64,000 nucleotides of DNA from Gemmatimonadetes bacterium SCN 70-22. GTDB taxonomy: Bacteria; Gemmatimonadota; Gemmatimonadetes; Gemmatimonadales; Gemmatimonadaceae. Made by a program: the position numbers and the translations under genes. Positions 52,139 through 60,718 of this stretch are shown one piece after another. The stretch spans positions 1-64,000 of the forward strand of contig MEDZ01000009.1 of the NCBI GenBank assembly GCA_001724275.1, read 5' to 3'. Position 1 is the stretch's first letter. Every line of letters starts with the position of its first letter. The notes under the pieces were generated by a model. It was not told the DNA's origin. It made no database searches and saw only the letters and a list, made by a program, of their open reading frames with translations.

Positions 52139-52954
52139 CTAGAGGCGAACCACGGTGCCGGCCAGGTGCCGTGCCACTGCCGCCACGTCGCGCCGGCTGG
52201 AGAGGTCCAGCACGCCCCCGGAGAAGGGGATGACCGCGAAGCGCTCCCCCAACTCGCGCATGGCAATGCGCACGGCATCCTGCACTTCCAGTTCGCCTCG
52301 CACCGATGGCCTCACGCGTGCACACGCCTCGAACATCACGGGCGAGAACGACCAGAGGTTCATGCTCACCAGCGCGTGCGCCGCCATGCGCGCATAGGCC
52401 GCCTCGTCCGGCTTCTCGACGATGGACGTCATGAAGCCGGCGGCGTCGCACTCGACGAGCGCGAACTTCCGGATGCGATCCTCGGGGATGTTGCCGTCGG
52501 CCACCAACCCCGCGCGGTCGAATCCCACCAGCCCCGAGGCGCCGAGCGTCGCCAGGAGGCGATACGCCTCGACCGGGTAATAGTTGTCGGAGTTGAGGAC
52601 GAGGAACGTCGCGTCGCCGGCGAAGTCGCGCGCCGCGGCCACCGCATCGGCGGTGCCGCGGGGTTCGCGCTGCACCGCGAAGTGAATGCGCACGCGATGG
52701 GTCTCGAGCGCGCCGTAGTAGTCGCGCACCGCCTGGTGCTCGGGACCGATCACGAGACAGGCGTCCGTCAGCCCGGCGTCGGCGAGGGCGCTGATGACGT
52801 AGTCGAGGAACGGGCGGCCGATGGGCATCATCCCCTTCATCCCGGCGTCGGCCACCGCCGCCTGCGCCGCGTCGAGGGCGGCCCCGGCATCACCCTGGCG
52901 CATGCGGGTGCCGAGTCCGCGGGCAAGGATGACGGCGCGAGTGGTGGGCGACAT
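52139..52954 (-). CDS. sugar-1-phosphate nucleotidylyltransferase
   Basis: A 271-residue nucleotidyltransferase that joins a sugar-1-phosphate to an NTP. The N-terminal signature reads VILARGLGTRM (the usual GGxGTR with one Gly replaced by Arg). Further landmarks are MMPIGRPFLDYVISAL (~42), QREPRGTADAV (~95), VLNSDNYYP (~118, metal Asp) and VEKPDE (~180). Length is at the short end of the family, without a beta-helix domain. It lies 45 bp upstream of the kinase start, so kinase and transferase could act in sequence to make an NDP-sugar. Confidence 0.83.
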   Translation of the reverse strand: MSPTTRAVILARGLGTRMRQGDAGAALDAAQAAVADAGMKGMMPIGRPFLDYVISALADAGLTDACLVIGPEHQAVRDYYGALETHRVRIHFAVQREPRGTADAVAAARDFAGDATFLVLNSDNYYPVEAYRLLATLGASGLVGFDRAGLVADGNIPEDRIRKFALVECDAAGFMTSIVEKPDEAAYARMAAHALVSMNLWSFSPVMFEACARVRPSVRGELEVQDAVRIAMRELGERFAVIPFSGGVLDLSSRRDVAAVARHLAGTVVRL

Positions 52955-52972
52955 GGGGCGTGGGGCGTCCAG

Positions 52973-53854
52973 TCAGCGCGATGACGTTGCCGTCGCCGGC
53001 GGCGGCGTGGCCGGCATCCGCATCAGGTAGTCATAGATGTCGGCGATCTCGTCCTTCGTGAAGCGGACGAATCGTGCGCGCGCCGTCCTCCCCATCAACG
53101 GAAGGTCGCGCCCGTCACGGGAGCGACCATCGAGCATCAGCGAGACGAACTGGGGCCGGGAATAGCCACTGGCCCGCAGGAGCGGCGGCGCCTCCAGGGC
53201 GCCGAGGAGCGCGGGGCCGTGGCACTCGCCGCAGATGGTGCGCGCGAGGTACTCCCCGCGCCAGGCACGGGTGGTATCCCCCCGGTCGCTGCGCGTCCCC
53301 AGCCGTGGCGCGGCATGGTCCATCGTCGCGGCCTCCGGGAGGAGCTGGCCGTCGAGCACCGCGAGCTCTCCCAGCAGGTGCAACTCGCTGGTGGGGAGGA
53401 CGCGCTCGGCCATCGGAGTGGCGCGCAGGTGCGCGATGATGCGCCCCACATCGGCGTCGCTCATCTGGTAGAAGGTCGAGACCGGCATTGCCAGCACCCC
53501 GGTGCCGTCGCGGCGGATGCCATGACGGATGAGCCGGGCCAGCTCCGCATCGCTGTAGGCGGCGATGCGCTCGGTGACGTTAGGCGCCACCACGCGCATC
53601 ACCCGCGGCTCGTTCACGAAGACCTTTCCCTGCAGTTGCGCGTCGTGGCAGCCGTGGCAGCCATGGAGCCACGCCTGCCGCTCGCCCTCGGCAATGCTGA
53701 GCGAGTCGGTCGGCACCCTGATCGGCGTGAGCGGGACGTCGTAGCGGCGTGCCAGGATCTCCCGCACGTGACGCTCCAGCCACCATCGTCCCCCCAGGAG
53801 CGCAAGGACGACGATTACCAGCCCGGCCGCAACTCCCGTCAGCAGCGCGCGCAT
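52973..53854 (-). CDS. membrane-anchored diheme cytochrome c
   Basis: A 293-residue protein with an uncleaved N-terminal helix (~4-22) anchoring two class I cytochrome c domains. The heme motifs are CHGCH (~66) and CGECH (~208), with Met residues such as VLAMPVST and LPLMGRTARAR as possible sixth ligands. The layout resembles the cytochrome subunits of periplasmic alcohol or sugar dehydrogenases. It lies between the sugar nucleotidylyltransferase and the symporter on the same strand, and could accept electrons from the GMC dehydrogenases elsewhere in the window; that is inference. Confidence 0.82.
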   Translation of the reverse strand: MRALLTGVAAGLVIVVLALLGGRWWLERHVREILARRYDVPLTPIRVPTDSLSIAEGERQAWLHGCHGCHDAQLQGKVFVNEPRVMRVVAPNVTERIAAYSDAELARLIRHGIRRDGTGVLAMPVSTFYQMSDADVGRIIAHLRATPMAERVLPTSELHLLGELAVLDGQLLPEAATMDHAAPRLGTRSDRGDTTRAWRGEYLARTICGECHGPALLGALEAPPLLRASGYSRPQFVSLMLDGRSRDGRDLPLMGRTARARFVRFTKDEIADIYDYLMRMPATPPPATATSSR

Positions 53855-53891
53855 GCCTGCCCGACGCGACTGCCCGGCGTCGTACCCGCCA

Positions 53892-55661
53892 TCACGACTC
53901 CGACGTGCGCCACATGCGCGGGAGGAGGCGTACCAGCCCGGCGCCGCTCGCCAGGAAGACGGCGAGGAACACCATCCCCTGCGCCCTGTTGCCATAGAGG
54001 AAGCTCCCGGCGCCGAACAGCGCGGAGTACACGAAGGCGCATCCGAGGACCCACCCGAGCATCGCCATCGGAAGCGAGTCGGTCGATGCCGGGAGCCCGG
54101 TGCGCGTGCGCACGACGTTCCACCCCGGGCCCGCCGGGCGCACGAGCCGGTAGAACGACTCGAGCTTGGACGGGTCGGTGGCAGGGGCGAGGTAGGCCGT
54201 CGCGATCCACACGACCGTCGTGATCGCGACCCCGACGATGAGCGCGATGTGCGACGGCGTCGTCATCCCGGCCTTCCCGGCGACGAAGAACGACACCGCG
54301 ACGATGAACGAGGTGACCATCGCCGCGATCTCGCTCCAGGCGCTCACCCGCCACCAGAACCAGCGCAGGAGATAGAGCAATCCGGTCCCCGCGCCGATCG
54401 ACATGAGGAGCTCGAACGACTGCCGCGCCGAGTCGAGGACGAAGGTGAGCCCGGCGGCGAGCACCATCAGGAGGGCCGTCACCAGCCGCCCGGTCATGAC
54501 GTAGTGCGCCTCGGTCGCGCCGGGCTTCACGAAGCGGCGATACACGTCGTGCACCAGGTACGACGTCCCCCAGTTGAGGTGGGTGGAGATGGTCGAGACG
54601 TAGGCGGCCAGCATTCCCGCGATCATCAATCCCATGAAGCCGGCCGGGAGGAACTTGAGCATGGCCGGGTAGGCCATGTCGTGCCCGATGAGCTTCGGGT
54701 CGACGTAGGGGAAGGTCCTCGCGATGTCGCCCAACTCGGGGAAGACGAGCATCGAACAGAGGCCGGTGATGATCCACGGCCACGGGCGCAGGGCGTAGTG
54801 CGCGAAGTTGAAGAACAGCGTCCCCGCCAGGGCGTCGTTCTCACTCTTGGATGCCAGCATGCGCTGCGCGATGTAGCTCCCGCCCCCGGGCTCGGCGCCC
54901 GGGTACCAGACCGACCACCACTGCACGGTGAGGGGGATGATGAGGACCGAGAGCGTCAGCCCCCAGTCGCTGAAGTCGGGGAGGAGGTGCAACGTCTGCG
55001 GGGGGATCTTGCTGAAGAGTCCCGACAGCCCGCCGACCTCCGGCTGCTGCAGCGAAAAGTACGCGGCCGCGAACGCGCCGGTCATCGCGATGCCGAACTG
55101 GATGAAGTCGGTGACCAGTACCCCCCAGAGTCCCGAGGTGGCGGCGAAGGCCACGTTGAGCACCGCGCAGACCAGGAGCGTCTGCCACATGGGCCAGCCG
55201 AGCATGACGTTGGCGATCTTGGCCGCCGCCAGGTTCACGCTGGCCATGATGACGCAATTGAAGAAGAGCCCCAGGTACACCGCGCGGAATCCGCGCACGA
55301 AGGTCGCGGCCTTCCCCGAGTAACGGATCTCGTAGAACTCCAGGTCCGTCAGCACGTTCGACCGCCGCCAGAGCCGCGCGTAGAAGAAGACGGTCATCAT
55401 CCCCGTCAGGAGGAACGACCACCACGCCCAGTTGTTGGCCACCCCCTTCTCGCGCACGAGGTTGGTCACGAGGTTCGGCGTGTCGGTGGAGAAGGTGGTC
55501 GCCACCATGCTCACCCCCACCAGCCACCACGGGGCGCTGCGCCCCGAGGTGAAGAACTCGGCCGTGCTCGACCCCGCCCGCCGCGCCAGGATGACGGCCG
55601 GGGCGAACGACACGACGATCGACAGGACGACGATGAGCCAGTCGAGGGAGGTGAGGGACAT
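53892..55661 (-). CDS. SSS-family sodium:solute symporter
   Basis: A 589-residue inner-membrane transporter with about 14 helices of the sodium:solute symporter family (SGLT/PutP fold), taking up a sugar, amino acid or related solute with Na+. The start at 55661 precedes LDWLIVVLSIVVSFAP (first helix). Family landmarks are a FTSGRSAPWWLVGVSMVATTFS segment (~38), SGLWGVLVTDFIQFG (~160) and GFMGLMIAGMLAAYVSTISTHLNWG (~343), which bears the Na+-site Ser/Thr. A neighbouring divergent GH20 hexosaminidase suggests the cargo is an amino sugar or chitobiose-type product. Confidence 0.87.
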   Translation of the reverse strand: MSLTSLDWLIVVLSIVVSFAPAVILARRAGSSTAEFFTSGRSAPWWLVGVSMVATTFSTDTPNLVTNLVREKGVANNWAWWSFLLTGMMTVFFYARLWRRSNVLTDLEFYEIRYSGKAATFVRGFRAVYLGLFFNCVIMASVNLAAAKIANVMLGWPMWQTLLVCAVLNVAFAATSGLWGVLVTDFIQFGIAMTGAFAAAYFSLQQPEVGGLSGLFSKIPPQTLHLLPDFSDWGLTLSVLIIPLTVQWWSVWYPGAEPGGGSYIAQRMLASKSENDALAGTLFFNFAHYALRPWPWIITGLCSMLVFPELGDIARTFPYVDPKLIGHDMAYPAMLKFLPAGFMGLMIAGMLAAYVSTISTHLNWGTSYLVHDVYRRFVKPGATEAHYVMTGRLVTALLMVLAAGLTFVLDSARQSFELLMSIGAGTGLLYLLRWFWWRVSAWSEIAAMVTSFIVAVSFFVAGKAGMTTPSHIALIVGVAITTVVWIATAYLAPATDPSKLESFYRLVRPAGPGWNVVRTRTGLPASTDSLPMAMLGWVLGCAFVYSALFGAGSFLYGNRAQGMVFLAVFLASGAGLVRLLPRMWRTSES

Positions 55662-55670
55662 GGAATTCGA

Positions 55671-55706
55671 GAGGACGGGAAGACGGGACGACGAGAAGAC
55701 GAGAAA
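55671..55706. repeat. purine-rich repeat related to that at 49282
   Basis: A run of GACGGGA/GACGAGA units between the divergent symporter and GH20 genes. It shares the 12-mer GACGGGAAGACG with the repeat at 49282-49313. Confidence 0.65.
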
Positions 55707-55790
55707 GTACCTGTGGCTTGGCGGGGGCGATACCATCGGGGGCGATGGAGGGCACTGGCTGCGCGGGAGCCGCGCTGGCACATTCGCCCC

Positions 55791-57851
55791 ATGACGACCC
55801 GACGGTTCCTCCTCCCCCTCTCCCTCCTGGCCGCCGCCCGCGCGCTCCCGCTCGCGGCGCAGCCCTCGACGCTCCTCCCCGTCCCGGCGTCGGTGCGGTT
55901 GGGAGTGGGGCGGATGGCGATCGACAGCACGACGCCCTTCGCCGTCACCGCCTTTTCCGACGACCGCCTCGAGCGGGCGCTCGACCGCTTCCGGGGACGA
56001 CTGGCCCGGCGCATGTCGCAGCCGGTGTCGCGCTCCGTCAGCCGCACCGCCACCCGGGGCGCCATCGCCGTCGATGTGTCGTCGGCAGGGATGGCGATCC
56101 AGGGGGTGGAGGAGGTCGAGCGCTACACCATCGCGATCTCTCCCGATGGGGCGACGCTGCAGGCCGCCACGGTCGTCGGCGCGCTGCGCGGGCTCGAGAC
56201 GCTGTTGCAGCTGGTGGACGGCGACAGCGCGGGCTTCTTCCTCCCCGCGGCCTCCATTGCCGACGAGCCGCGCTTCCCGTGGCGCGGCCTCCTGGTCGAC
56301 GTCTCGCGCCACTTCATGCCGGTCGAGCAGCTGGAGCGGACGCTCGACGCCATGGCGCTGGTCAAGCTCGATGTCTTCCACTGGCACCTGAGCGACGACC
56401 AGGGCTTTCGCGTCGAGAGCAAGCGGTTCCCCCGCCTCCACCAGCTGGGGAGCGACGGGCTCTATTACACGCAGGACCAGGTGCGCCACATCGTGCGCTA
56501 CGCGCGCGACCGCGGCATCCGTGTCGTCCCGGAGTTCGACGTCCCGGGACACTCCACCGCCTGGTTCGTCGGCTATCCGCAATACAGCGCCCAGTCGCCA
56601 CCGATCGCCATCCGCCGCGAGTGGGGCGGGGCCGACGCGATCTTCGATCCGACGCGCGAGGCGACCTACACCTTCCTTGCCCGCTTCATCGACGAGATGG
56701 TCCCCCTCTTTCCCGACCCCTACTGGCACATCGGGGGCGATGAGGTGGAGTCGAAGCACTGGGATTCCGTCCCTCGCATCGTCGCCTGGCGCAAGCGCCA
56801 CGGCTTCAAGGACAACGCCGCGCTGCAGGCGCACTTCAACCGGCGCCTCAGCACCATCCTCGCCAGGCACGGCAAGCGGATGGTCGGGTGGGACGAGATC
56901 CTGCACGACGACCTCCCCAGGAAGACCGTCGTGCAGTCGTGGCGGGGGACGCAGTACCTGGCCAACAGCGTGAAGGCAGGGTTCAACGGGATCCTCTCGG
57001 CCCCGTGGTACCTCGACCACATCAAGCCCGCCACCGACTACTACACGGTCGAGCCCGTGCCGCAGTTCGACGGACTGACTCCCGCGCAGCAACGGCTCAT
57101 CCTCGGTGGCGAGGGCGCGATCTGGGCCGAGTTCATCACCGCCGAGAGCGCCGACTCACGAATCTGGCCGCGCCTGGGGGCGGTGGCCGAACGCCTCTGG
57201 TCGCCGCGCGAGGTGGCCGACGTGGCCGACATGTACCGGCGGCTGGGAATCCTGTCCGATCGACTGGAAGGGATGGGGCTGCGCGTCCGTTCTCACTCGC
57301 GGCGGATGCTGGCCACCATCGCGCCGGGGGTCGACGTCGCCCCCCTCGAATCGCTCTTCACCGCGGTGCAGCCGCCGGGCTTCGGGCAGCGGATGAACGG
57401 GAGCGGCCAGGGGACAAACCAATTCCACCCACTCACCCGGCTCGTCGATGCCGCACCCCCGGATCCCGCGGGGCGATGGGCGACCGAGCGGCTGGTGCGA
57501 CGGCTCGCCCTCGACGCCGGCGACGTGGCGGCGCGCGATACGCTCCTCCAGCTGTTCGAGGGGTGGAGTCTCCTGCTCCCGAGGGTGGAGCGTCTCGCGA
57601 CGAGGTCACCGACGCTGGCGGCGGCCCTTCCGGCGGCCCGGGCTCTCGCGCGGTCGGCCGTGATCGGGACGGAGGCGATCGGCTTCGTGGCCGCCGGGCG
57701 GAGGCCCCCCGAGGATTGGGCCTCGGCCGCCAAGGAGGAACTCGAGCGCTACGACAGGCCGCAGGGGGTGCTGCGGGTGGCGATCGTGGGAGAGGTGAGG
57801 AAGCTGCTGTCGCTGGCCACCGGCGCGGGGAGTTCGGGACGCAGTCCTTAA
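55791..57851 (+). CDS. exported GH20 beta-N-acetylhexosaminidase
   Basis: A 686-residue glycoside hydrolase of family 20, which removes terminal beta-linked GlcNAc or GalNAc by substrate-assisted catalysis. The signal peptide runs ~1-23 (ending LAAQ). The N-terminal GH20b domain spans ~25-155, then the TIM barrel has RGLLVDVSRHFMP (~165), HWHLSDDQGFR (~200), PEFDVPGHSTAW (~246) and the catalytic Asp-Glu pair in HIGGDEVESKHW (~313). The last ~150 residues are a helical extension. It is divergent from the SSS symporter. It acts in the periplasm or outside on chitin, peptidoglycan or glycan fragments. Confidence 0.92.
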   Translation: MTTRRFLLPLSLLAAARALPLAAQPSTLLPVPASVRLGVGRMAIDSTTPFAVTAFSDDRLERALDRFRGRLARRMSQPVSRSVSRTATRGAIAVDVSSAGMAIQGVEEVERYTIAISPDGATLQAATVVGALRGLETLLQLVDGDSAGFFLPAASIADEPRFPWRGLLVDVSRHFMPVEQLERTLDAMALVKLDVFHWHLSDDQGFRVESKRFPRLHQLGSDGLYYTQDQVRHIVRYARDRGIRVVPEFDVPGHSTAWFVGYPQYSAQSPPIAIRREWGGADAIFDPTREATYTFLARFIDEMVPLFPDPYWHIGGDEVESKHWDSVPRIVAWRKRHGFKDNAALQAHFNRRLSTILARHGKRMVGWDEILHDDLPRKTVVQSWRGTQYLANSVKAGFNGILSAPWYLDHIKPATDYYTVEPVPQFDGLTPAQQRLILGGEGAIWAEFITAESADSRIWPRLGAVAERLWSPREVADVADMYRRLGILSDRLEGMGLRVRSHSRRMLATIAPGVDVAPLESLFTAVQPPGFGQRMNGSGQGTNQFHPLTRLVDAAPPDPAGRWATERLVRRLALDAGDVAARDTLLQLFEGWSLLLPRVERLATRSPTLAAALPAARALARSAVIGTEAIGFVAAGRRPPEDWASAAKEELERYDRPQGVLRVAIVGEVRKLLSLATGAGSSGRSP

Positions 57852-57886
57852 CGTTCGGCCGGTCGCGACGGTCTATCTTCATTCAG

Positions 57887-57916
57887 GGGCGGCGGAGCCT
57901 GGCTTCCGCCGCCCCA
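57887..57916 (+). terminator. strong terminator-type hairpin after GH20
   Basis: GGGGCGGCGGA (57887-57897) pairs perfectly with TCCGCCGCCCC (57906-57916), an 11-bp stem with an 8-nt loop, 36 bp after the GH20 stop. There is no long T-run. Confidence 0.65.
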
Positions 57917-57920
57917 CTTC

Positions 57921-57942
57921 GTCCGGCCGCGTCGCCGGACGG
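57921..57942 (+). promoter_or_regulatory. second hairpin in the efflux-operon leader
   Basis: CGTCCGG (57921-57927) pairs with CCGGACG (57936-57942), 4 bp after the preceding hairpin and 59 bp before the TolC-like start. The pair may terminate GH20 transcription or control entry into the efflux operon. Confidence 0.4.
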
Positions 57943-58001
57943 CTCGTCCCGGGCCCGACAATCTGGTGAACGACTGTGTCTCGATACGCGTACGTTGGTG
58001 G

Positions 58002-59438
58002 ATGATTTACCGAATCTCATTCAGGACAGCCCTGGTGACGGCGGCCGCCGTGCTGGCCACCCCGTTCGCCATTTCCGCCCAGGGGGCGGTTTCGCAGGCG
58101 AGTGACACCGTGCGACTGGCGATCGGTGACGCGGTGACGCGCGCCCTTCGCGAGTCGGACGAGTCGCGCCTGGCGTCTGCGCAGGTGGAGATTGCCGATG
58201 CGCAGGTGACGTCGGCCCGGGCGACCGGGCTGCCGCAGATGCGCCTGGCGGGGAACTACTCGCAGGTGCTGCGGAACGCCCGTGCCGAGATCGTGGGCTC
58301 GATCTTCGGCCAGAACTTCAATTACAGCTCGAACATCAACATCTCGCAGACCCTGTTCCAGGGGGGGCGGGTGTGGGCCGGCGCGCGTGCGGCGTCGGAC
58401 GTGCGCGGTTCGGCGCGCTTGAACGTCGCGGAGACGCACGCGCAGCTGTCGGTCGACGTGCAGCGAGCGTACCTGAGCGCGCTGCTGCAGCGCGAACTCG
58501 AGGCGATCCAGGCGCGCAATCTCGAGCTGGCGGACCAGCGGATCGCCCTGGTCGAGCAGCTGCAAGGCGCCGGGCGCGCGTCGCGGTACGAGGTGCTGCG
58601 GGCCAGGGTGGAGCGCGCCAACCTCGAGCCGGCGCTCCTGCAGGCCCGTGCCGGGCGCGAGCTGGCCGACATCGAGCTGCGACGCCTCCTCAACATTCCC
58701 GGCGCGCGCCCCATCGCGCTCACGAGCGAGATCGACACGGCGGCGCTGCGCGGCGTGGTGCGCGCGGTGGCGCACGACTCCGAACCCGACCCCGTGCGCG
58801 CATCGGAGCGGGCGGCGCTGCTGACGGTCAATGCCCGGCGCGAGGGGATTCGCGTGGCGCGCGCCGACCTGATGCCGACGATCTCGACCTTCTTCCAGAC
58901 GGGGTATACGGCGCTCCCGTCCAACAACGGCTTCCCCACCATCTGGGGGAACACGTCCAACGCCAACTGCCCGCCGGGGTCGCCGGCGACGCGGGTGTGC
59001 CAGAACAACGGCTGGTTCCCGGACCGCAGCTTCGGTGTGCAGGTGCAATGGCCGCTCTTCGACGGGCTGCGGGCCAAGGGGAACATCGACCTCGCGCAGG
59101 CGCAGGAGCGGGTGGCGCGCCTGCAGCTGGCGCAGGAGCGCGAGGCGGTGGCGGTCGAGCGAGCCCGTGCCCGCGCCGAGTTCACCCGCGCCGAGGCGGC
59201 CTTCGAGGCGCAGCGGCAGAACGTGGCCGAGGCCGACGAGGCCTTCCGCATCGCCTCGCTGCGCTTCGAGCGCGGGCTCGCGACGCAGCTCGAGGTGTCC
59301 GACGCCCAGCTGCTCCTCCTGACGGCGCGCACCAACGCGGCACGCGCCACGATCGACTACTACCTGGCGGCGGCCGAGCTGGCCCGCGCCCGCGGCGTGG
59401 ACATCCCGCTCCCGCCGACCCGACCGACGACTCGATAG
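58002..59438 (+). CDS. TolC-family outer-membrane efflux protein
   Basis: A 478-residue outer-membrane channel protein. ATG 58002 is preferred (signal peptide ~1-27 ending ISAQG); GTG 57966 is possible. Two repeats of long coiled-coil helices typical of TolC/OEP proteins are visible, with TLFQGGRVWAGARAA in the first and WPLFDGLRAKGNIDLAQAQERV in the second, each preceding a helical hairpin. There is a short Cys-containing loop (NCPPGSPATRVC, ~315-326) at what should be an extracellular turn, possibly a disulfide. First gene of a three-gene efflux operon; the fusion lipoprotein follows 8 bp later. Confidence 0.9.
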   Translation: MIYRISFRTALVTAAAVLATPFAISAQGAVSQASDTVRLAIGDAVTRALRESDESRLASAQVEIADAQVTSARATGLPQMRLAGNYSQVLRNARAEIVGSIFGQNFNYSSNINISQTLFQGGRVWAGARAASDVRGSARLNVAETHAQLSVDVQRAYLSALLQRELEAIQARNLELADQRIALVEQLQGAGRASRYEVLRARVERANLEPALLQARAGRELADIELRRLLNIPGARPIALTSEIDTAALRGVVRAVAHDSEPDPVRASERAALLTVNARREGIRVARADLMPTISTFFQTGYTALPSNNGFPTIWGNTSNANCPPGSPATRVCQNNGWFPDRSFGVQVQWPLFDGLRAKGNIDLAQAQERVARLQLAQEREAVAVERARARAEFTRAEAAFEAQRQNVAEADEAFRIASLRFERGLATQLEVSDAQLLLLTARTNAARATIDYYLAAAELARARGVDIPLPPTRPTTR

Positions 59439-59446
59439 GAACTCCT

Positions 59447-60700
59447 GTGCGATATTCGACTCCCGTGCTGGCGTTAGGCGCGCTGGCCCTGCTTTCCCTC
59501 GGCGCCTGCAAGAAGACGGGCGAGGCGGCGACCGCCGGTGCGGCCGGCGATGCCAAGGGTGCCGCCGCCCCCGGGGCGACCGCCGCCCCCGGCGCGGGCG
59601 CTCGCGGCGCCCCTTCGGCGATGGTCCTCGGCCCGGGCGACGTGGCCGAAGTGAAGCCCGGCACCATCGAGGCGAGCATCCTCATCAGCGGCGACCTCAA
59701 GCCGATCGAGGAGATCGCCGTCCGCTCGCGCGTGGAAGGCGACGTGGTGCAGGTGCTGGCGCGTGAGGGCGATCGCGTGACGACGGGGCAGCTGATGGCG
59801 CGCTTCGAGAGCTCCGTGCAGGAGGGGGAGCGCGCCTCGGCGCTGGCGGACCGCGAGTCGGCCAAGGCCGATGTCGCCAACGCCCAGTGGAACGCCGACC
59901 AGTCCGAGGAGCTGTTCAAGGCGGGGGCGATCGCCGAGCGTGACCTGCGCACCGCGCAGCAGACGCTGGCGGCGGCCAAGGCCAGGCTCGCTGCGGCCGA
60001 GGCGCGGCTCAAGGCGTCGGCACAGACCGCGCAGGACACGCGCGTCCTGGCGCCGACCACCGGCATCATCGCCGATCGCACGGTGGAGCCGGGCGAGCAC
60101 GTCTCCCGTGGCGCCACGCTCTTCACCGTGGTGCGCAACGACGTCCTCGAGCTCGAGGCGGCCGTCCCCGCGCGGCAGGCGGGCGAGCTCGCCGTGGGAC
60201 AGGTCGTCCGCTTCGCCTCGTCCGGGCTTCAGATGGAAGGGAAGGTGGCCCGCATCTCGCCCACCATCAACCCGGCCAACCGTTCCATCACCGTGTACAT
60301 GCAGGTCCCCAACCGCAACGGCGCCATCAAGGGCAACGCCTTCGCCACCGGACGCATCGTGGGACAGTCGATCCGCAATGCGCTGCTGGTCCCGACGGCC
60401 GCCGTGCGCCAGTCGGCCCGCAGCGGCGACAAGCCGTTCGTGTACCGCATCGAGGGCGGCAAGGTGCAGCATGCCGAGGTCGAGCTGGGGATCGTGGACG
60501 AGACGATCAACATGACGCAGGTCCTGAGCGGGCTCGCGGTCGGCGACCAGATCATCGTCGGCAACGTGGGGGCGCTCGGGCGCGGCATGTCGGTGCGCGT
60601 GATGTCCAGCGAGACGCAGCCGGGGCGTCCGGCCGGCGGCGCGGGCGAGTCGGCCGGGGCGCCTGGCGCCGCACGCCGCGACACCACCAGGGCGCGTTAG
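59447..60700 (+). CDS. RND periplasmic adaptor (membrane fusion) lipoprotein
   Basis: A 417-residue membrane fusion protein. GTG 59447 gives a lipoprotein signal with LGAC (Cys ~21), then an Ala/Gly-rich linker to about 55. The body has the usual order: barrel-sandwich half (SRVEGDVVQVLAREGDRVTTG), alpha-hairpin (~130-195), second lipoyl half (DTRVLAPTTGIIADRTVEPGEHV) and beta-barrel and membrane-proximal domains. The C-terminal tail is Gly/Ala-rich. It bridges the TolC-like channel and the RND pump. The stop codon lies inside a GTTAGGC word at 60696-60702. Confidence 0.92.
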   Translation: MRYSTPVLALGALALLSLGACKKTGEAATAGAAGDAKGAAAPGATAAPGAGARGAPSAMVLGPGDVAEVKPGTIEASILISGDLKPIEEIAVRSRVEGDVVQVLAREGDRVTTGQLMARFESSVQEGERASALADRESAKADVANAQWNADQSEELFKAGAIAERDLRTAQQTLAAAKARLAAAEARLKASAQTAQDTRVLAPTTGIIADRTVEPGEHVSRGATLFTVVRNDVLELEAAVPARQAGELAVGQVVRFASSGLQMEGKVARISPTINPANRSITVYMQVPNRNGAIKGNAFATGRIVGQSIRNALLVPTAAVRQSARSGDKPFVYRIEGGKVQHAEVELGIVDETINMTQVLSGLAVGDQIIVGNVGALGRGMSVRVMSSETQPGRPAGGAGESAGAPGAARRDTTRAR

Positions 60701-60718
60701 GCGCGAGGGAGCCACCCG

